A stretch of 42,020 nucleotides of DNA from Ignavibacteria bacterium (GCA_016178595.1 JACOSY010000042.1:1-42020); one strand, 5' to 3'. Counted from the stretch's first letter, positions 15,262 to 23,642 are shown. Notes: a model not told the origin generated them from the sequence alone. Numbers and translations are program-made.

Positions 15262-15415
15262 TCGAAATCGAAAACCGCACGAATCAATCGCTCGCGCACG
15301 TGCTAACAATTTCTGTGCATGACGTGCTTGCCGATTCTTCGAGAGGATCTATGCGCACAGAAATTGAAACGCTTCGATTGATTCTTTCCTTTCCACACAC
15401 CGCTCACGATTTCGA
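15262..15415. repeat. Nested three-block inverted repeat in the RRM/GIY-YIG gap
   Basis: Three exact complementary pairs are nested about one centre: TCGAAATCG (15262-15270)/CGATTTCGA (15407-15415), GAATCAATCG (15281-15290)/CGATTGATTC (15375-15384), and AATTTCTGTGC (15308-15318)/GCACAGAAATT (15355-15365), enclosing a 36-nt loop. Spacers between the blocks differ in length. The transcript could fold into a long stem with bulges, or this may be a degenerate miniature element. With the hairpins on either side it fills most of the 458-bp gap, which has no gene. Confidence 0.65.
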
Positions 15416-15433
15416 ATTCTCCCCTGGAAGAGC

Positions 15434-15475
15434 GTCCCTCTCTAACATTAGAGAGGGACTACAGGGTGAGTTCGA
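15434..15475. repeat. Complete copy of dispersed palindrome family R1
   Basis: GTCCCTCTCTAA (15434-15445) and TTAGAGAGGGAC (15448-15459) form a perfect 12-bp stem with a CA loop, followed by TACAGGGTGAGTTCGA. The right arm and tail recur at 146-171, and the related CCCTCTCCC/GGGAGAGGG palindromes are at 16131-16204 and 23643-23714. Confidence 0.75.
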
Positions 15476-15530
15476 ACGTCTGCAGCTTGAGACGCTGGTT
15501 AGCTAGCAGCAGATCGGATCCCGATGAGTT

Positions 15531-15998
15531 CTAGTGAGTGTCAAAGTCATTGAACGGTGTCTCGAGGACGACAGCGGCGTATATCTCTAAGATCGCCTGC
15601 CGAAGTTGATTGGTCTCTTCAACGAACCGGACATTCATCTCTCGAATTCGCGCTTTCGCGGCGAGAAAGGCTTCAGCGAAGGCAGGATCTTCGGCCAGTT
15701 GCTTCCGCGACCCCTCAGTGCGATAGGTTGCTTCTGTTTGTCGAGTTTCCTGGCGTGCGATCTTAAATGCGAAAGCAGCAACGTTCTGCCGTGAGTTGAC
15801 CGCACCATGTCGCCGAATTCGATCACGTAAGCGATTGCTTCTGCCAACGTACAAATGAGCGCCGCGCTCCGTGAATAGATATACGCCCGACGCCGGCATA
15901 CGCCGAGGCAAGGAGACGGACTTAACGGGCGCCATTGCGAGCAGCCCTTCAAAAGTGGGAGGGAGTATTTCTATTACTTGAACAAAATGAGGGTGCAT
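15531..15998 (-). CDS. GIY-YIG nuclease-domain protein
   Basis: A 155-residue protein with a GIY-YIG fold: GVYLFTERGAHLYVGRSNRLRDRIRRHG (38-65) holds the two tyrosine motifs and the catalytic Arg, and the C-terminal LRQAILEIYAAVVLETPFNDFDTH supplies the metal-binding Glu and the terminal Asn typical of the domain. It is a stand-alone domain, possibly a structure-specific or homing-type endonuclease, or an uncharacterised housekeeping member. ATG 15998 is used; a shorter start at residue 22 is possible. It is flanked on both sides by palindromic repeats. Confidence 0.85.
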   Translation of the reverse strand: MHPHFVQVIEILPPTFEGLLAMAPVKSVSLPRRMPASGVYLFTERGAHLYVGRSNRLRDRIRRHGAVNSRQNVAAFAFKIARQETRQTEATYRTEGSRKQLAEDPAFAEAFLAAKARIREMNVRFVEETNQLRQAILEIYAAVVLETPFNDFDTH

Positions 15999-16130
15999 AA
16001 CGCTTTATGCTTCCTAACTAGTTCTTGTGCCGCATCGTTCATCACTGAATTTTGATTTCTTGTGCCATAAAATTGCAACAAGTTCTCTTCCCACCTCAAA
16101 GTTACTCAAACACCCTCTCATTCTCAAGTG

Positions 16131-16204
16131 ACCCTCACCCCTGTCGCCGACTTCGTCCGCGACTTCCCCTCTCCCAATGGGAGAGGGGATCGAGGGGTGA
16201 GGGT
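16131..16204. repeat. R1-type two-stem palindrome
   Basis: An outer 12-bp perfect pair ACCCTCACCCCT (16131-16142)/AGGGGTGAGGGT (16193-16204) encloses a CCCCTCTCCC/GGGAGAGGGG hairpin (16166-16175, 16179-16188, loop AAT). The copy at 23643 is the same kind of element. Confidence 0.75.
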
Positions 16205-16245
16205 TCATAGCAACTCACTCAAAATTTTTGTATCTTTTTCCAATT

Positions 16246-16324
16246 GTAGTGGCCGACCACTGGTCGGCGCTTCTGGAACGCGGGTCGGGGACCCGCTACT
16301 ACACGACGGCGGGTCGCCGTCTAC
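16246..16324. repeat. REP-like cluster of three hairpins with GTAG/CTAC ends, abutting carB
   Basis: GTAG (16246-16249) leads into GCCGACC/GGTCGGC (16252-16258, 16262-16268). Two further hairpins, GCGGGTC/GACCCGC (16280-16286, 16290-16296) and GACGGCG/CGCCGTC (16305-16311, 16315-16321), each end in CTAC (16296-16299 and 16321-16324). Direct and inverted REP units with GTAG heads are the hallmark of REP/REPIN elements mobilised by RAYT (TnpA-REP) proteins; none is in the window. The cluster ends 11 bp before the carB start, leaving no room for a normal Shine-Dalgarno. Confidence 0.7.
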
Positions 16325-16335
16325 TACCAACATCA

Positions 16336-17805
<1,470 letters not shown>

Positions 17806-17820
<15 letters not shown>

Positions 17821-17837
17821 AAAGTCAAAAGTAAAAA
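17806..17837 (-). repeat. 32-bp A/T-rich repeat, left copy (inverted), at the carB break
   Basis: Its reverse complement matches 17883-17914 at 28 of 32 positions. The four differences come from two swapped heptamers (AAAAGTC and TTAAAAA type). It begins exactly after the last CarB-like codon (CTG 17803-17805) and contains the TAA that ends the N-terminal ORF. Confidence 0.8.
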
Positions 17838-17850
17838 GGAAAGGGAAGAA

Positions 17851-18360
17851 ATGAGTAACGATACGAGTAGAGCAAGAAATATTTTTTACTTTTTAATTTT
17901 GACTTTTGAATTGATCGCGCTTTGCGCGAACGCTCAGGTTCCTCCGGACCGCGACGGACTTCTTGGCGGCGAAGGCATGGGGTATGGACAGTTCGCCGAG
18001 ATCAATGGCTACCCCGGACCCAAGCAAGTACTCGATCTTGCCGATAAACTTAAGCTCACCGCTGCACAGAAGAAGTCGATGCAGGAAATCTACGGCGAGA
18101 TGAGAACGCGGGCAAAGGAACTTGGCAAGCGCATCGTCGGCATCGAAGAAGAGTTGAACGAAGCGTTCAGTTCCGGGCTGGTCAATGAAAAAGCGACGCG
18201 TGATGATTGCGAACAGATAGGCAAGCTGCGCGGCAGGCTGCGTGCGGCTCATCTTGCAGCGCACCTCAAAGCGAAGAACATCCTGACGGAAACACAGATC
18301 GAGTCGTATAAGAAATTGCGCAGTACAGAGAAGAACGCTCAGCAGAGTCATCAGCATTGA
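17851..18360 (+). CDS. Exported Spy/CpxP-like protein inserted between the carB halves
   Basis: A 169-residue protein. The N-terminus carries a hydrophobic stretch FYFLILTFELIALCANA (12-28) that looks like a signal peptide ending before QVPPD. The mature part is helical: KQVLDLADKLKLTAAQKKSMQEIYGEMRTRAKELGKRIVGIEEELNEAF...LRAAHLAAHLKAKNILTETQIESYKKLR. The KLTAAQKK and ILTETQI turns match the LTxxQ motif of Spy/CpxP/periplasmic metal-sensor helical hairpins, which act as envelope chaperones or stress sensors. AAGGGAAGAA precedes the ATG. The repeat at 17883-17914 encodes part of the signal peptide. It has no functional link to carbamoyl-phosphate synthesis. Confidence 0.8.
   Translation: MSNDTSRARNIFYFLILTFELIALCANAQVPPDRDGLLGGEGMGYGQFAEINGYPGPKQVLDLADKLKLTAAQKKSMQEIYGEMRTRAKELGKRIVGIEEELNEAFSSGLVNEKATRDDCEQIGKLRGRLRAAHLAAHLKAKNILTETQIESYKKLRSTEKNAQQSHQH
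17883..17914 (+). repeat. 32-bp A/T-rich repeat, middle copy
   Basis: It matches 18479-18510 in direct orientation at 29 of 32 positions and 17806-17837 in inverted orientation at 28 of 32. It lies in the signal-peptide coding region of the Spy-like gene and translates there as FYFLILTFEL. Confidence 0.8.
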
Positions 18361-18413
18361 AGAGAAGGTGTTATTTGTTTTCAGTTATTAGTTATCGGAG
18401 TGACTAGTGGACG

Positions 18414-20312
18414 GTGAAATGGAATACTCCCTCAGTTCTTTCTATACTCAGTACTTCTATACTAACGCACCACCATACTTTTTACTTTTGCATTTTGACT
18501 TTTGACTTGAAACCAATCACCAAACAGATTCTCCTCAAAGCGAAACGATTCGGCTTCTCGGACCGCCAGCTTGCGACGATCTGGAAAACGGATGAGCTGG
18601 CGATACGAAAACTTCGGAAGCAGCTTAGCGTTCACTCCGTGTTCAAGACCGTCGATACGTGTGCGGCGGAGTTCGAAGCAGAGACGCCGTATCACTATTC
18701 GACATACGAGCAGGAAAGTGAGGTCCGCGTTTCCGACCGGAAAAAAGTGATCATCCTCGGCGGCGGACCGAACCGCATCGGTCAGGGAATCGAGTTCGAC
18801 TACTGCTGCGTGCACGGAGTGTTTGCGCTCGAAGAAGAAGGTTACGAGACGATCATGATCAATTGCAACCCCGAAACCGTCTCGACCGATTACGACCAGA
18901 CCGACAAACTCTACTTCGAGCCGCTAACGCTGGAAAACGTCCTCGATATCTATGAAGTCGAAAAACCCGAGGGAGTCATTGTCAGCTTCGGCGGACAAAC
19001 TCCGCTCAAGCTCGCGAAAGCGCTTGAAGCGAATGGCGTAAAGATTCTCGGCACGTCGTCCGATAGTATCGACGTTGCAGAAGACCGGAAACGGTTTGGC
19101 GATCTTCTCAAGAAGCTTCACATCCCGCATCCACAGGATGGAACAGCTACCTCTGTTGAGGAAGCGGAAACTGTTGCAGCCCGAATCGGTTACCCGGTGC
19201 TTGTGCGTCCATCGTATGTTCTTGGCGGACGCGGAATGGAGATTGTCTATAGGGTCGATGCGCTGCGCGAATACATGAAAGCGGCAGTCAGCGTCTCTCC
19301 CGATCACCCCATCCTCATTGATAAATTTCTTGAAGACGCAAAGGAGTTCGATGTCGATGCCGTCTGCGACGGGAAGGATGTATTGATCGGCGGCGTCCTC
19401 CAGCATATCGAGGAAGCCGGCATCCATTCCGGCGACAGTGCGTGCGTGTTGATGCCGCAGGTCGAGAGCGTTCAGGTGATCGAACAGCTCAAAGATTTTA
19501 CGCGCAAGCTTGCTCTCGCGTTGAACGTCAAGGGACTCATCAATGTACAATGTGCCGAGAAAGGCGGCATCGTGTATGTCCTTGAAGTGAATCCCCGCGC
19601 CTCGCGAACGGTTCCCTTCATCAGCAAGGCAATGGGTTTGCCGCTGGCGAAGATCGCGACGAAAGTCATGCTCGGCAAAACGCTGCGCGAGTTGGGCTTG
19701 CCGCTGGATCGGCAGCCGAAGCATATTGCCGTGAAGGAGCCGGTGTTTCCGTTTGGAAAATTTCCGAAGGCGAAAGTATATCTTGGTCCGGAGATGCGCT
19801 CGACCGGTGAAGTGATGTCGATCTCGGATACGTTCGGCGAAGCGATCGCGAAAGCGTTTGTCGGAGCCGGCGGTACTCTCCCGTCCGAGGGCGGCGTCTT
19901 CATCAGTGTCAACAACAACGATAAGAATTACCGGACGGTCGAAGTGGCGAAGGGATTCCAGCAGCTCGGCTTCACAATCTACGCGACGAGCGGCACGCAG
20001 GTTTTCCTGACGAAGCACAACATACCGGTTACGAGCGTGTTCAAGGTAAACGAGGGACGTCCGAACATCGTTGACCATATCAAGAATGGAGCAATCGACA
20101 TTGTTATCAATACGCCGCTTGGCGAGACGTCGCGGTTCGACGAGCTGGCAATCGGCAGCGCGGCGCTCGAAGCGAAACTCCCGATCATTACGACCGTCTC
20201 CGCCGCTGCCGCTGCCGTCAAAGGCATCCAGTGGATGCGCGATCAGAAATCGAGTGTGAAGAGTTTGCAGGAATATCATAGTGAAGAAAGTGCGACGCAC
20301 TTGGAACTATAA
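18414..20312 (+). CDS. carB: Carbamoyl-phosphate synthase large subunit, C-terminal half (interrupted)
   Basis: This ORF carries the remainder of CarB: the end of the oligomerisation domain (ITKQILLKAKRFGFSDRQLATIW, VDTCAAEFEAETPYHYSTY), the second ATP-grasp (carbamoyl-phosphate) domain (ILGGGPNRIGQGIEFDYCCVHG, NCNPETVSTDYD, FGGQTPLKLA, RPSYVLGGRGMEI, EVNPRASRTVPF) and the C-terminal MGS-like allosteric domain (YATSGTQVFL, NEGRPNIVDHIKNG, NTPLGE). It should turn carbamate and ATP into carbamoyl phosphate. CarB-like sequence begins at about Lys33 (18510). The first 32 residues from GTG 18414 come from repeat DNA, and where translation really starts (GTG 18414 or the TTG at 18507) is not decided. 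Catalytic motifs are all intact, so the two halves could still work together. Confidence 0.9.
   Translation: MKWNTPSVLSILSTSILTHHHTFYFCILTFDLKPITKQILLKAKRFGFSDRQLATIWKTDELAIRKLRKQLSVHSVFKTVDTCAAEFEAETPYHYSTYEQESEVRVSDRKKVIILGGGPNRIGQGIEFDYCCVHGVFALEEEGYETIMINCNPETVSTDYDQTDKLYFEPLTLENVLDIYEVEKPEGVIVSFGGQTPLKLAKALEANGVKILGTSSDSIDVAEDRKRFGDLLKKLHIPHPQDGTATSVEEAETVAARIGYPVLVRPSYVLGGRGMEIVYRVDALREYMKAAVSVSPDHPILIDKFLEDAKEFDVDAVCDGKDVLIGGVLQHIEEAGIHSGDSACVLMPQVESVQVIEQLKDFTRKLALALNVKGLINVQCAEKGGIVYVLEVNPRASRTVPFISKAMGLPLAKIATKVMLGKTLRELGLPLDRQPKHIAVKEPVFPFGKFPKAKVYLGPEMRSTGEVMSISDTFGEAIAKAFVGAGGTLPSEGGVFISVNNNDKNYRTVEVAKGFQQLGFTIYATSGTQVFLTKHNIPVTSVFKVNEGRPNIVDHIKNGAIDIVINTPLGETSRFDELAIGSAALEAKLPIITTVSAAAAAVKGIQWMRDQKSSVKSLQEYHSEESATHLEL
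18479..18510 (+). repeat. 32-bp A/T-rich repeat, right copy, at the carB break
   Basis: It matches the middle copy at 29 of 32 positions and the left copy in inverted orientation. It ends where CarB-like sequence resumes (AAA 18510-18512) and is translated as FYFCILTFDL in front of the C-terminal half. Confidence 0.8.
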
Positions 20313-20320
20313 ACCCAGGT

Positions 20321-20377
20321 AGGCGACGTCACCCTACGGGTCTATCGACCCATAGGGTCGTAGACGTGACGTCGCCT
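20321..20377. repeat. Palindrome family R4, form with a 33-bp core
   Basis: Arms AGGCGACGTCAC (20321-20332) and GTGACGTCGCCT (20366-20377) are perfect complements. Between them lies a second stem, CCTACGGGTC/GACCCATAGG, with one mismatch. Exactly the same arms, joined without a core, form the palindrome at 29672-29695. It lies 8 bp after the carB stop, with no T-tract. Confidence 0.8.
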
Positions 20378-20416
20378 GCAAGCAGATTTCCACCAACAAT
20401 CGAAAGGAAGTCGAAC

Positions 20417-21034
20417 ATGAAATTGATCCATCTCCTCATCATGCTGATGATATTCGTCAGAGTTTGTTCGGCGCAAGTTCCCGCAGCTCCTGTCTCTGTG
20501 CCGCTGAGTATTGAGCTTGGCATCGGTGGCGGCGTTTCGTTGCCCGGAGATGAACTGTCGAAGTACACGGAGACTCAGGGCTGGCATGCAGGCATAAAAG
20601 CGCGTGTGCATAGTGCCTTGCCTCTCGATGTCGTGGGATCGTTGACATACAATCGAATCAGGGACAAAGGCGGCTCCTTCGGCCCCACGCAATCTCCGCC
20701 GGATATTTTTGGAATCCCCACAGAACCGGGGGAGTATGTTGTCATGTGGATGTTCGGCGCAGGACTTGAGTACAAGCTTCCCGTGCCGATCGTGACTCCA
20801 TACCTCGGCGCCGACGGGATGCTGAACAGCATTTCGAACACCAAGTCGGGCTCAACCTCCTTCACGCGCGGCGGCGTCGGACTTGGCGGCGGCGTGCAGT
20901 TTTCCGTTCCCGTGTTCGGAAGTTTCGACGCGTCCGTGAAGTATCAAATCTTCAACGTGACGGGAAAAGAAAACGGCGAGGAAAGTCTTTCGCAGGTCGC
21001 CGCAAACCTGATGGTGATATTCAGCGTGCTCTAG
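20417..21034 (+). CDS. Outer-membrane beta-barrel protein, paralog 1
   Basis: From ATG 20417 (AAGGAAG upstream) a 205-residue exported protein: signal peptide MKLIHLLIMLMIFVRVCSA, then IELGIGGGVSLPGDEL, alternating amphipathic strands such as WHAGIKARVHSALPLDVVGSLTYN and VPIVTPYLGADGMLNSISN, and the final strand AANLMVIFSVL. This is the pattern of a small OmpX/outer-membrane-beta-barrel (PF13505-like) protein. The next gene at 21308 has the same layout (LDVGVGGGVSFPMSDL; WNVGLKTRLHGFSPLQVALGAHYN), so the two are tandem duplicates. Function unknown. The frame also opens at 20366, inside repeat DNA. Confidence 0.75.
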   Translation: MKLIHLLIMLMIFVRVCSAQVPAAPVSVPLSIELGIGGGVSLPGDELSKYTETQGWHAGIKARVHSALPLDVVGSLTYNRIRDKGGSFGPTQSPPDIFGIPTEPGEYVVMWMFGAGLEYKLPVPIVTPYLGADGMLNSISNTKSGSTSFTRGGVGLGGGVQFSVPVFGSFDASVKYQIFNVTGKENGEESLSQVAANLMVIFSVL

Positions 21035-21057
21035 CGGGATGTCGAAGAAGGGAACTC

Positions 21058-21200
21058 GTAGCCACGAGCTTCAGCTCGTGGAAAACAATAGAAGAAAAGT
21101 TACGATGGGTTTCAACCCATTATATCAAATGCACATTTTTTGGGAGGGCTGAAGCCCTTTTGCTTTTATTGCATACTGAACCACGACCTGAAGGTCGTGG
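21058..21200. repeat. Four-hairpin REP-like array with about 40-bp period
   Basis: Hairpins are CCACGAGC-TTCA-GCTCGTGG (21062-21081), ATGGGT-TTCA-ACCCAT (21105-21120), AGGGC-TGAA-GCCCT (21145-21158) and CCACGACC-TGAA-GGTCGTGG (21181-21200). Centres are 41, 39 and 39 bp apart. The first two have TTCA loops and the last two the complementary TGAA, so the array is an inverted pair of pairs. GTAG (21058-21061) heads the first unit. It fills the gap between the two outer-membrane paralogs. Confidence 0.8.
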
Positions 21201-21307
21201 CAAGTCCGCACCCTGCAAAGTGTTTCAACAACCTGCTACAGTTAACAAAAGAGCGAAGCGTAACATGCTTCTGACGTCCGTCGCACCTCACCAAAGGAAG
21301 TAACAAT

Positions 21308-21883
21308 ATGAAATCATTTATGCGATTCCTTGCGTTGCTTGTCGTGCTGCTCTTTCCGACCGGATCGCTTGCGCAAATGGCGGATCCATCCTTCAAGCTT
21401 GATGTTGGTGTGGGCGGCGGGGTCTCGTTCCCGATGAGCGATCTCAGTAATCGGACAAGCAGAGGCTGGAATGTCGGGTTGAAAACTCGGCTGCACGGAT
21501 TCTCGCCGCTCCAGGTTGCACTTGGCGCACACTACAATTCTCTTCCGCTCACTTCGTATGGGTTCTTCACTGGTCGCGGCTCGCTTCAGCATTGGATATT
21601 CAATGGCGGGCTTGAGATTCCCGTCCCGGTTGGACAACGAGACTATCCCTATTTCAGTTTTGGCGCGCTCCTTGCCGCCGTGGAAAACACTGGATCATTT
21701 ATCACGACGTCCTCCGGCGGATTGGAAGTGGGAGTCGGGATCGTGGAGCCGTTCGCGCCCCGTTCGACAATCGACTTCGATTTGAAGTACCAGTGGATGA
21801 ATCTCTTCGGCAAGGATAAATTCGACGGCGACTTCAATCAGATTCAGTTGATGGGTCATTTAATGGTAGGAGTTGTGCGGTAG
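21308..21883 (+). CDS. Outer-membrane beta-barrel protein, paralog 2
   Basis: A 191-residue exported protein with signal peptide MKSFMRFLALLVVLLFPTGSLAQ and a strand pattern like that of the gene at 20417, ending in the strand IQLMGHLMVGVVR. The GVGGGVSFP and WNVGLKTRL segments align by eye with paralog 1. AAAGGAAG lies upstream of the ATG. Its TAG stop codon is the last three bases of the GTAG head of the REP-like pair at 21880, so the natural C-terminus may have been set by that repeat. Confidence 0.75.
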   Translation: MKSFMRFLALLVVLLFPTGSLAQMADPSFKLDVGVGGGVSFPMSDLSNRTSRGWNVGLKTRLHGFSPLQVALGAHYNSLPLTSYGFFTGRGSLQHWIFNGGLEIPVPVGQRDYPYFSFGALLAAVENTGSFITTSSGGLEVGVGIVEPFAPRSTIDFDLKYQWMNLFGKDKFDGDFNQIQLMGHLMVGVVR

Positions 21884-21941
21884 CCGCAGACTTTATGTCT
21901 GCGTTTCTCTAGTATTTCGCGACCATGAAGGTCGCGCCTAC
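21880..21941. repeat. REPIN-like inverted pair overlapping a stop codon
   Basis: GTAG-C then CGCAGAC/GTCTGCG (21885-21891, 21897-21903) is mirrored by CGCGACC/GGTCGCG (21918-21924, 21930-21936) then C-CTAC (ending 21941). Two REP units with outward GTAG heads form a REPIN. The first GTAG contains the stop codon of the outer-membrane gene. Confidence 0.8.
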
Positions 21942-21969
21942 CCTGACGGTGCAACGAAGGAACAACACC

Positions 21970-22320
21970 TCAATTTCTTCCGCTCCGACTCGAACCGATT
22001 GTTCGAACGCCTTCTGCGTTGACAGAGCCTGATCGATGATTTCCGAAGTCGCGATCTTGTTGCGCTGGTTTCTGTTGCGTCCCTCCAGGAGGCGAAACCA
22101 CAACGGTCGGCGGTGGAACGTACGGAGGTTCAATTGGCACAATGATCGGTTGAATAATGACAACAATCGGAGGAGGCTGGAATACAACGATCGGATCTAC
22201 ATTGGTCGGTTCGGGTTCAACCGCAGCATCGGAGTTCTCGTCGTTCAATGCAAGTTGCGTATAGCAACCGCCGGTGAGCATCGCCACCGATAGCAGGAAG
22301 GAAAGTATGATTGTTTTCAT
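21970..22320 (-). CDS. Small proline-rich lipoprotein
   Basis: A 116-residue protein with a clean lipobox (MKTIILSFLLSVAMLTGGC, Cys19). The mature chain has a Pro/Val/Ile-rich stretch (VVFQPPPIVVIIQPIIVPIEPPYVPPPTVVV) and a Gly/Ser/Arg-rich tail. It is probably an extended envelope spacer. No family is recognised. AAGGGG precedes the ATG. Confidence 0.65.
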   Translation of the reverse strand: MKTIILSFLLSVAMLTGGCYTQLALNDENSDAAVEPEPTNVDPIVVFQPPPIVVIIQPIIVPIEPPYVPPPTVVVSPPGGTQQKPAQQDRDFGNHRSGSVNAEGVRTIGSSRSGRN

Positions 22321-22474
22321 GGCTTACCCCTTTCGCCGACAAACTATGACAACATCCGTGCCATTTGAAAAGGAGTGAAGGGCACTAAAATGAAAGGCTT
22401 ATCTGTCCAAACCAATGTATCTATTGTTCTCGAAACGGGACGGTTCAATTACGACCGACGTTGCTCATTGTTGA

Positions 22475-22503
22475 CTCGTTCCCAAACTCGGTTTGGGAGC
22501 GAG
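22475..22503. repeat. R2-type hairpin
   Basis: CTCGTTCCCAAAC (22475-22487) and GTTTGGGAGCGAG (22491-22503) pair with one G-T wobble around TCG. The TCGTTCCCAA core is shared with 1754-1834. The rest of the 22321-22594 gap shows no gene. Confidence 0.7.
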
Positions 22504-22594
22504 ACATGGAAGCGTTGAGGGAGTATTTTCCTCTGACATTCCCAGCGTCGTACTTTGCGTGTTATGCGAAGGCTGCAACAATTGGTTTACGACG

Positions 22595-23386
22595 TTATTC
22601 TTCAACCGTAGCGTTCTCATTCACAAAAACCCGCTTGATCTCAGGATCAATATTTCCAGAAACGGTGACCTTTAATTTGAATATGGACGTACCCAGAAGA
22701 GCACCACGCATTCGAATCGCATAGACATCGGTGACTTGAATGTTTGCACCCACCGTTTTCTTGTCGCGACTGTCCAGGCGTACCTCTTCAATGTTGGATA
22801 ATCCATGTCGGCTCTTTGCTTCATGCATTGCCCGATCCTTCATCATACCGAAGAGCTTGTTACCAAGTGTACTGAGTTCTTGCTCCAATGTGGATTTTCT
22901 TGATTGCCAAGACATAAGAGCTGTCTTGGCAGATGTATTCCATTCACCTTCTGAGTGTTTGGTAAGATATGTCTGCAACGAGTTAATCATATCGTCACAA
23001 CTCTTCATCCAAACCACATAGTCGGTGGAGTGCTGCATAACCTGCTCTGCAGCGTCTTGAAGCTTCTGAACTTCCTCGAAGTCCAACTTGCGATTGACGG
23101 CTTCTTGTATCGAAGCCCTCTTTGATTGCCAATTCCCCAATGCCGACTTGGCAGTTGTATTCCACTCGCCCTCGGGATGGTTCTGAATGAATTCCTGTAG
23201 AGCTCTGATAACATCATCACACGATTTGAGTTTTGCGGCATCGTCACTCGTACCTTGGATACTTTGCTCGGCTGTGGTTTGCAGCTGCTGGACTGGTTCA
23301 TATTCCTTCTTCGGATTCGAACATGAAGACAAGAAAAGAAGTACGAAAGTGAAGAGTATGGCGGGACAGGTTTTTGTGGTTATCAT
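22595..23386 (-). CDS. Lipoprotein with an internally duplicated helical repeat
   Basis: From ATG 23386 (AGGAAG upstream) this is a 263-residue lipoprotein with lipobox FLSSCS (Cys21). Two tandem copies of a roughly 70-residue unit follow: LQTTAEQSIQG...SCDDVIRALQEFIQNHPEGEWNTTAKSALGNWQSKRASIQEAV, then LQDAAEQVMQH...SCDDMINSLQTYLTKHSEGEWNTSAKTALMSWQSRKSTLEQEL. Each unit keeps SCDD, EGEWNT and WQS(K/R). The C-terminal 100 residues (LDSRDKKTVGANIQVTDVYAIRMRG...LKVTVSGNID) look like a separate strand domain. Function unknown. The repeats resemble TPR-like helical pairs only loosely. Confidence 0.75.
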   Translation of the reverse strand: MITTKTCPAILFTFVLLFLSSCSNPKKEYEPVQQLQTTAEQSIQGTSDDAAKLKSCDDVIRALQEFIQNHPEGEWNTTAKSALGNWQSKRASIQEAVNRKLDFEEVQKLQDAAEQVMQHSTDYVVWMKSCDDMINSLQTYLTKHSEGEWNTSAKTALMSWQSRKSTLEQELSTLGNKLFGMMKDRAMHEAKSRHGLSNIEEVRLDSRDKKTVGANIQVTDVYAIRMRGALLGTSIFKLKVTVSGNIDPEIKRVFVNENATVEE

Positions 23387-23642
23387 GTTACTTCCTTTTA
23401 TTGTTGAATTCTCTGTTGCAGCCTTGCGCATAACTTCATCTATCCGCATTGTCTACGACTCTTCGAGCGTTTTCGATTCTTCCATTAAGTACAAAACCCG
23501 CCAACGAAGCGGCTCAAGGTTTGCCGGTCCATCGACGGGTTCTCAATTCTTCCGGACTCTCCCGGCTTTCGCCAGTGCAATGTAAGTAAATCCGTATGGA
23601 GAATCAATGACCGAGAGTTGCCTTGCTTTGTCATCAGAGATG

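Noticed and set aside
15531-15998. GIY-YIG gene as a homing endonuclease of an intron or intein
   Set aside because: No interrupted host gene or intron-like flanks surround it, and it is a short stand-alone domain.
16228-16335. Longer N-terminus of the first carB ORF from TTG 16228
   Set aside because: The added residues are encoded by the REP-like hairpins and are absent from CarB, whose usual start MPKRT is at 16336.
17851-18360. Transposase or other mobility gene inside the carB insert
   Set aside because: The only ORF is an exported helical protein with LTxxQ-like turns; no catalytic motif of a transposase or recombinase is visible.
18924-20300. 458-codon minus-strand open frame opposite the second carB half
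   Set aside because: It is antisense to strongly conserved CarB motifs, and its composition is that of a shadow frame.
20321-20377. Rho-independent terminator after carB
   Set aside because: The stem is strong but neither strand has a following T-tract; the same arms recur at 29671 as a dispersed palindrome.
21058-21200. CRISPR array
   Set aside because: The hairpins have different stem sequences and only a shared loop and spacing; there are no identical direct repeats and no cas genes.
23187-23585. Plus-strand ORF of 132 codons upstream of uvrA
   Set aside because: It is antisense to the duplicated lipoprotein gene for half its length and has no ribosome-binding site or family resemblance.
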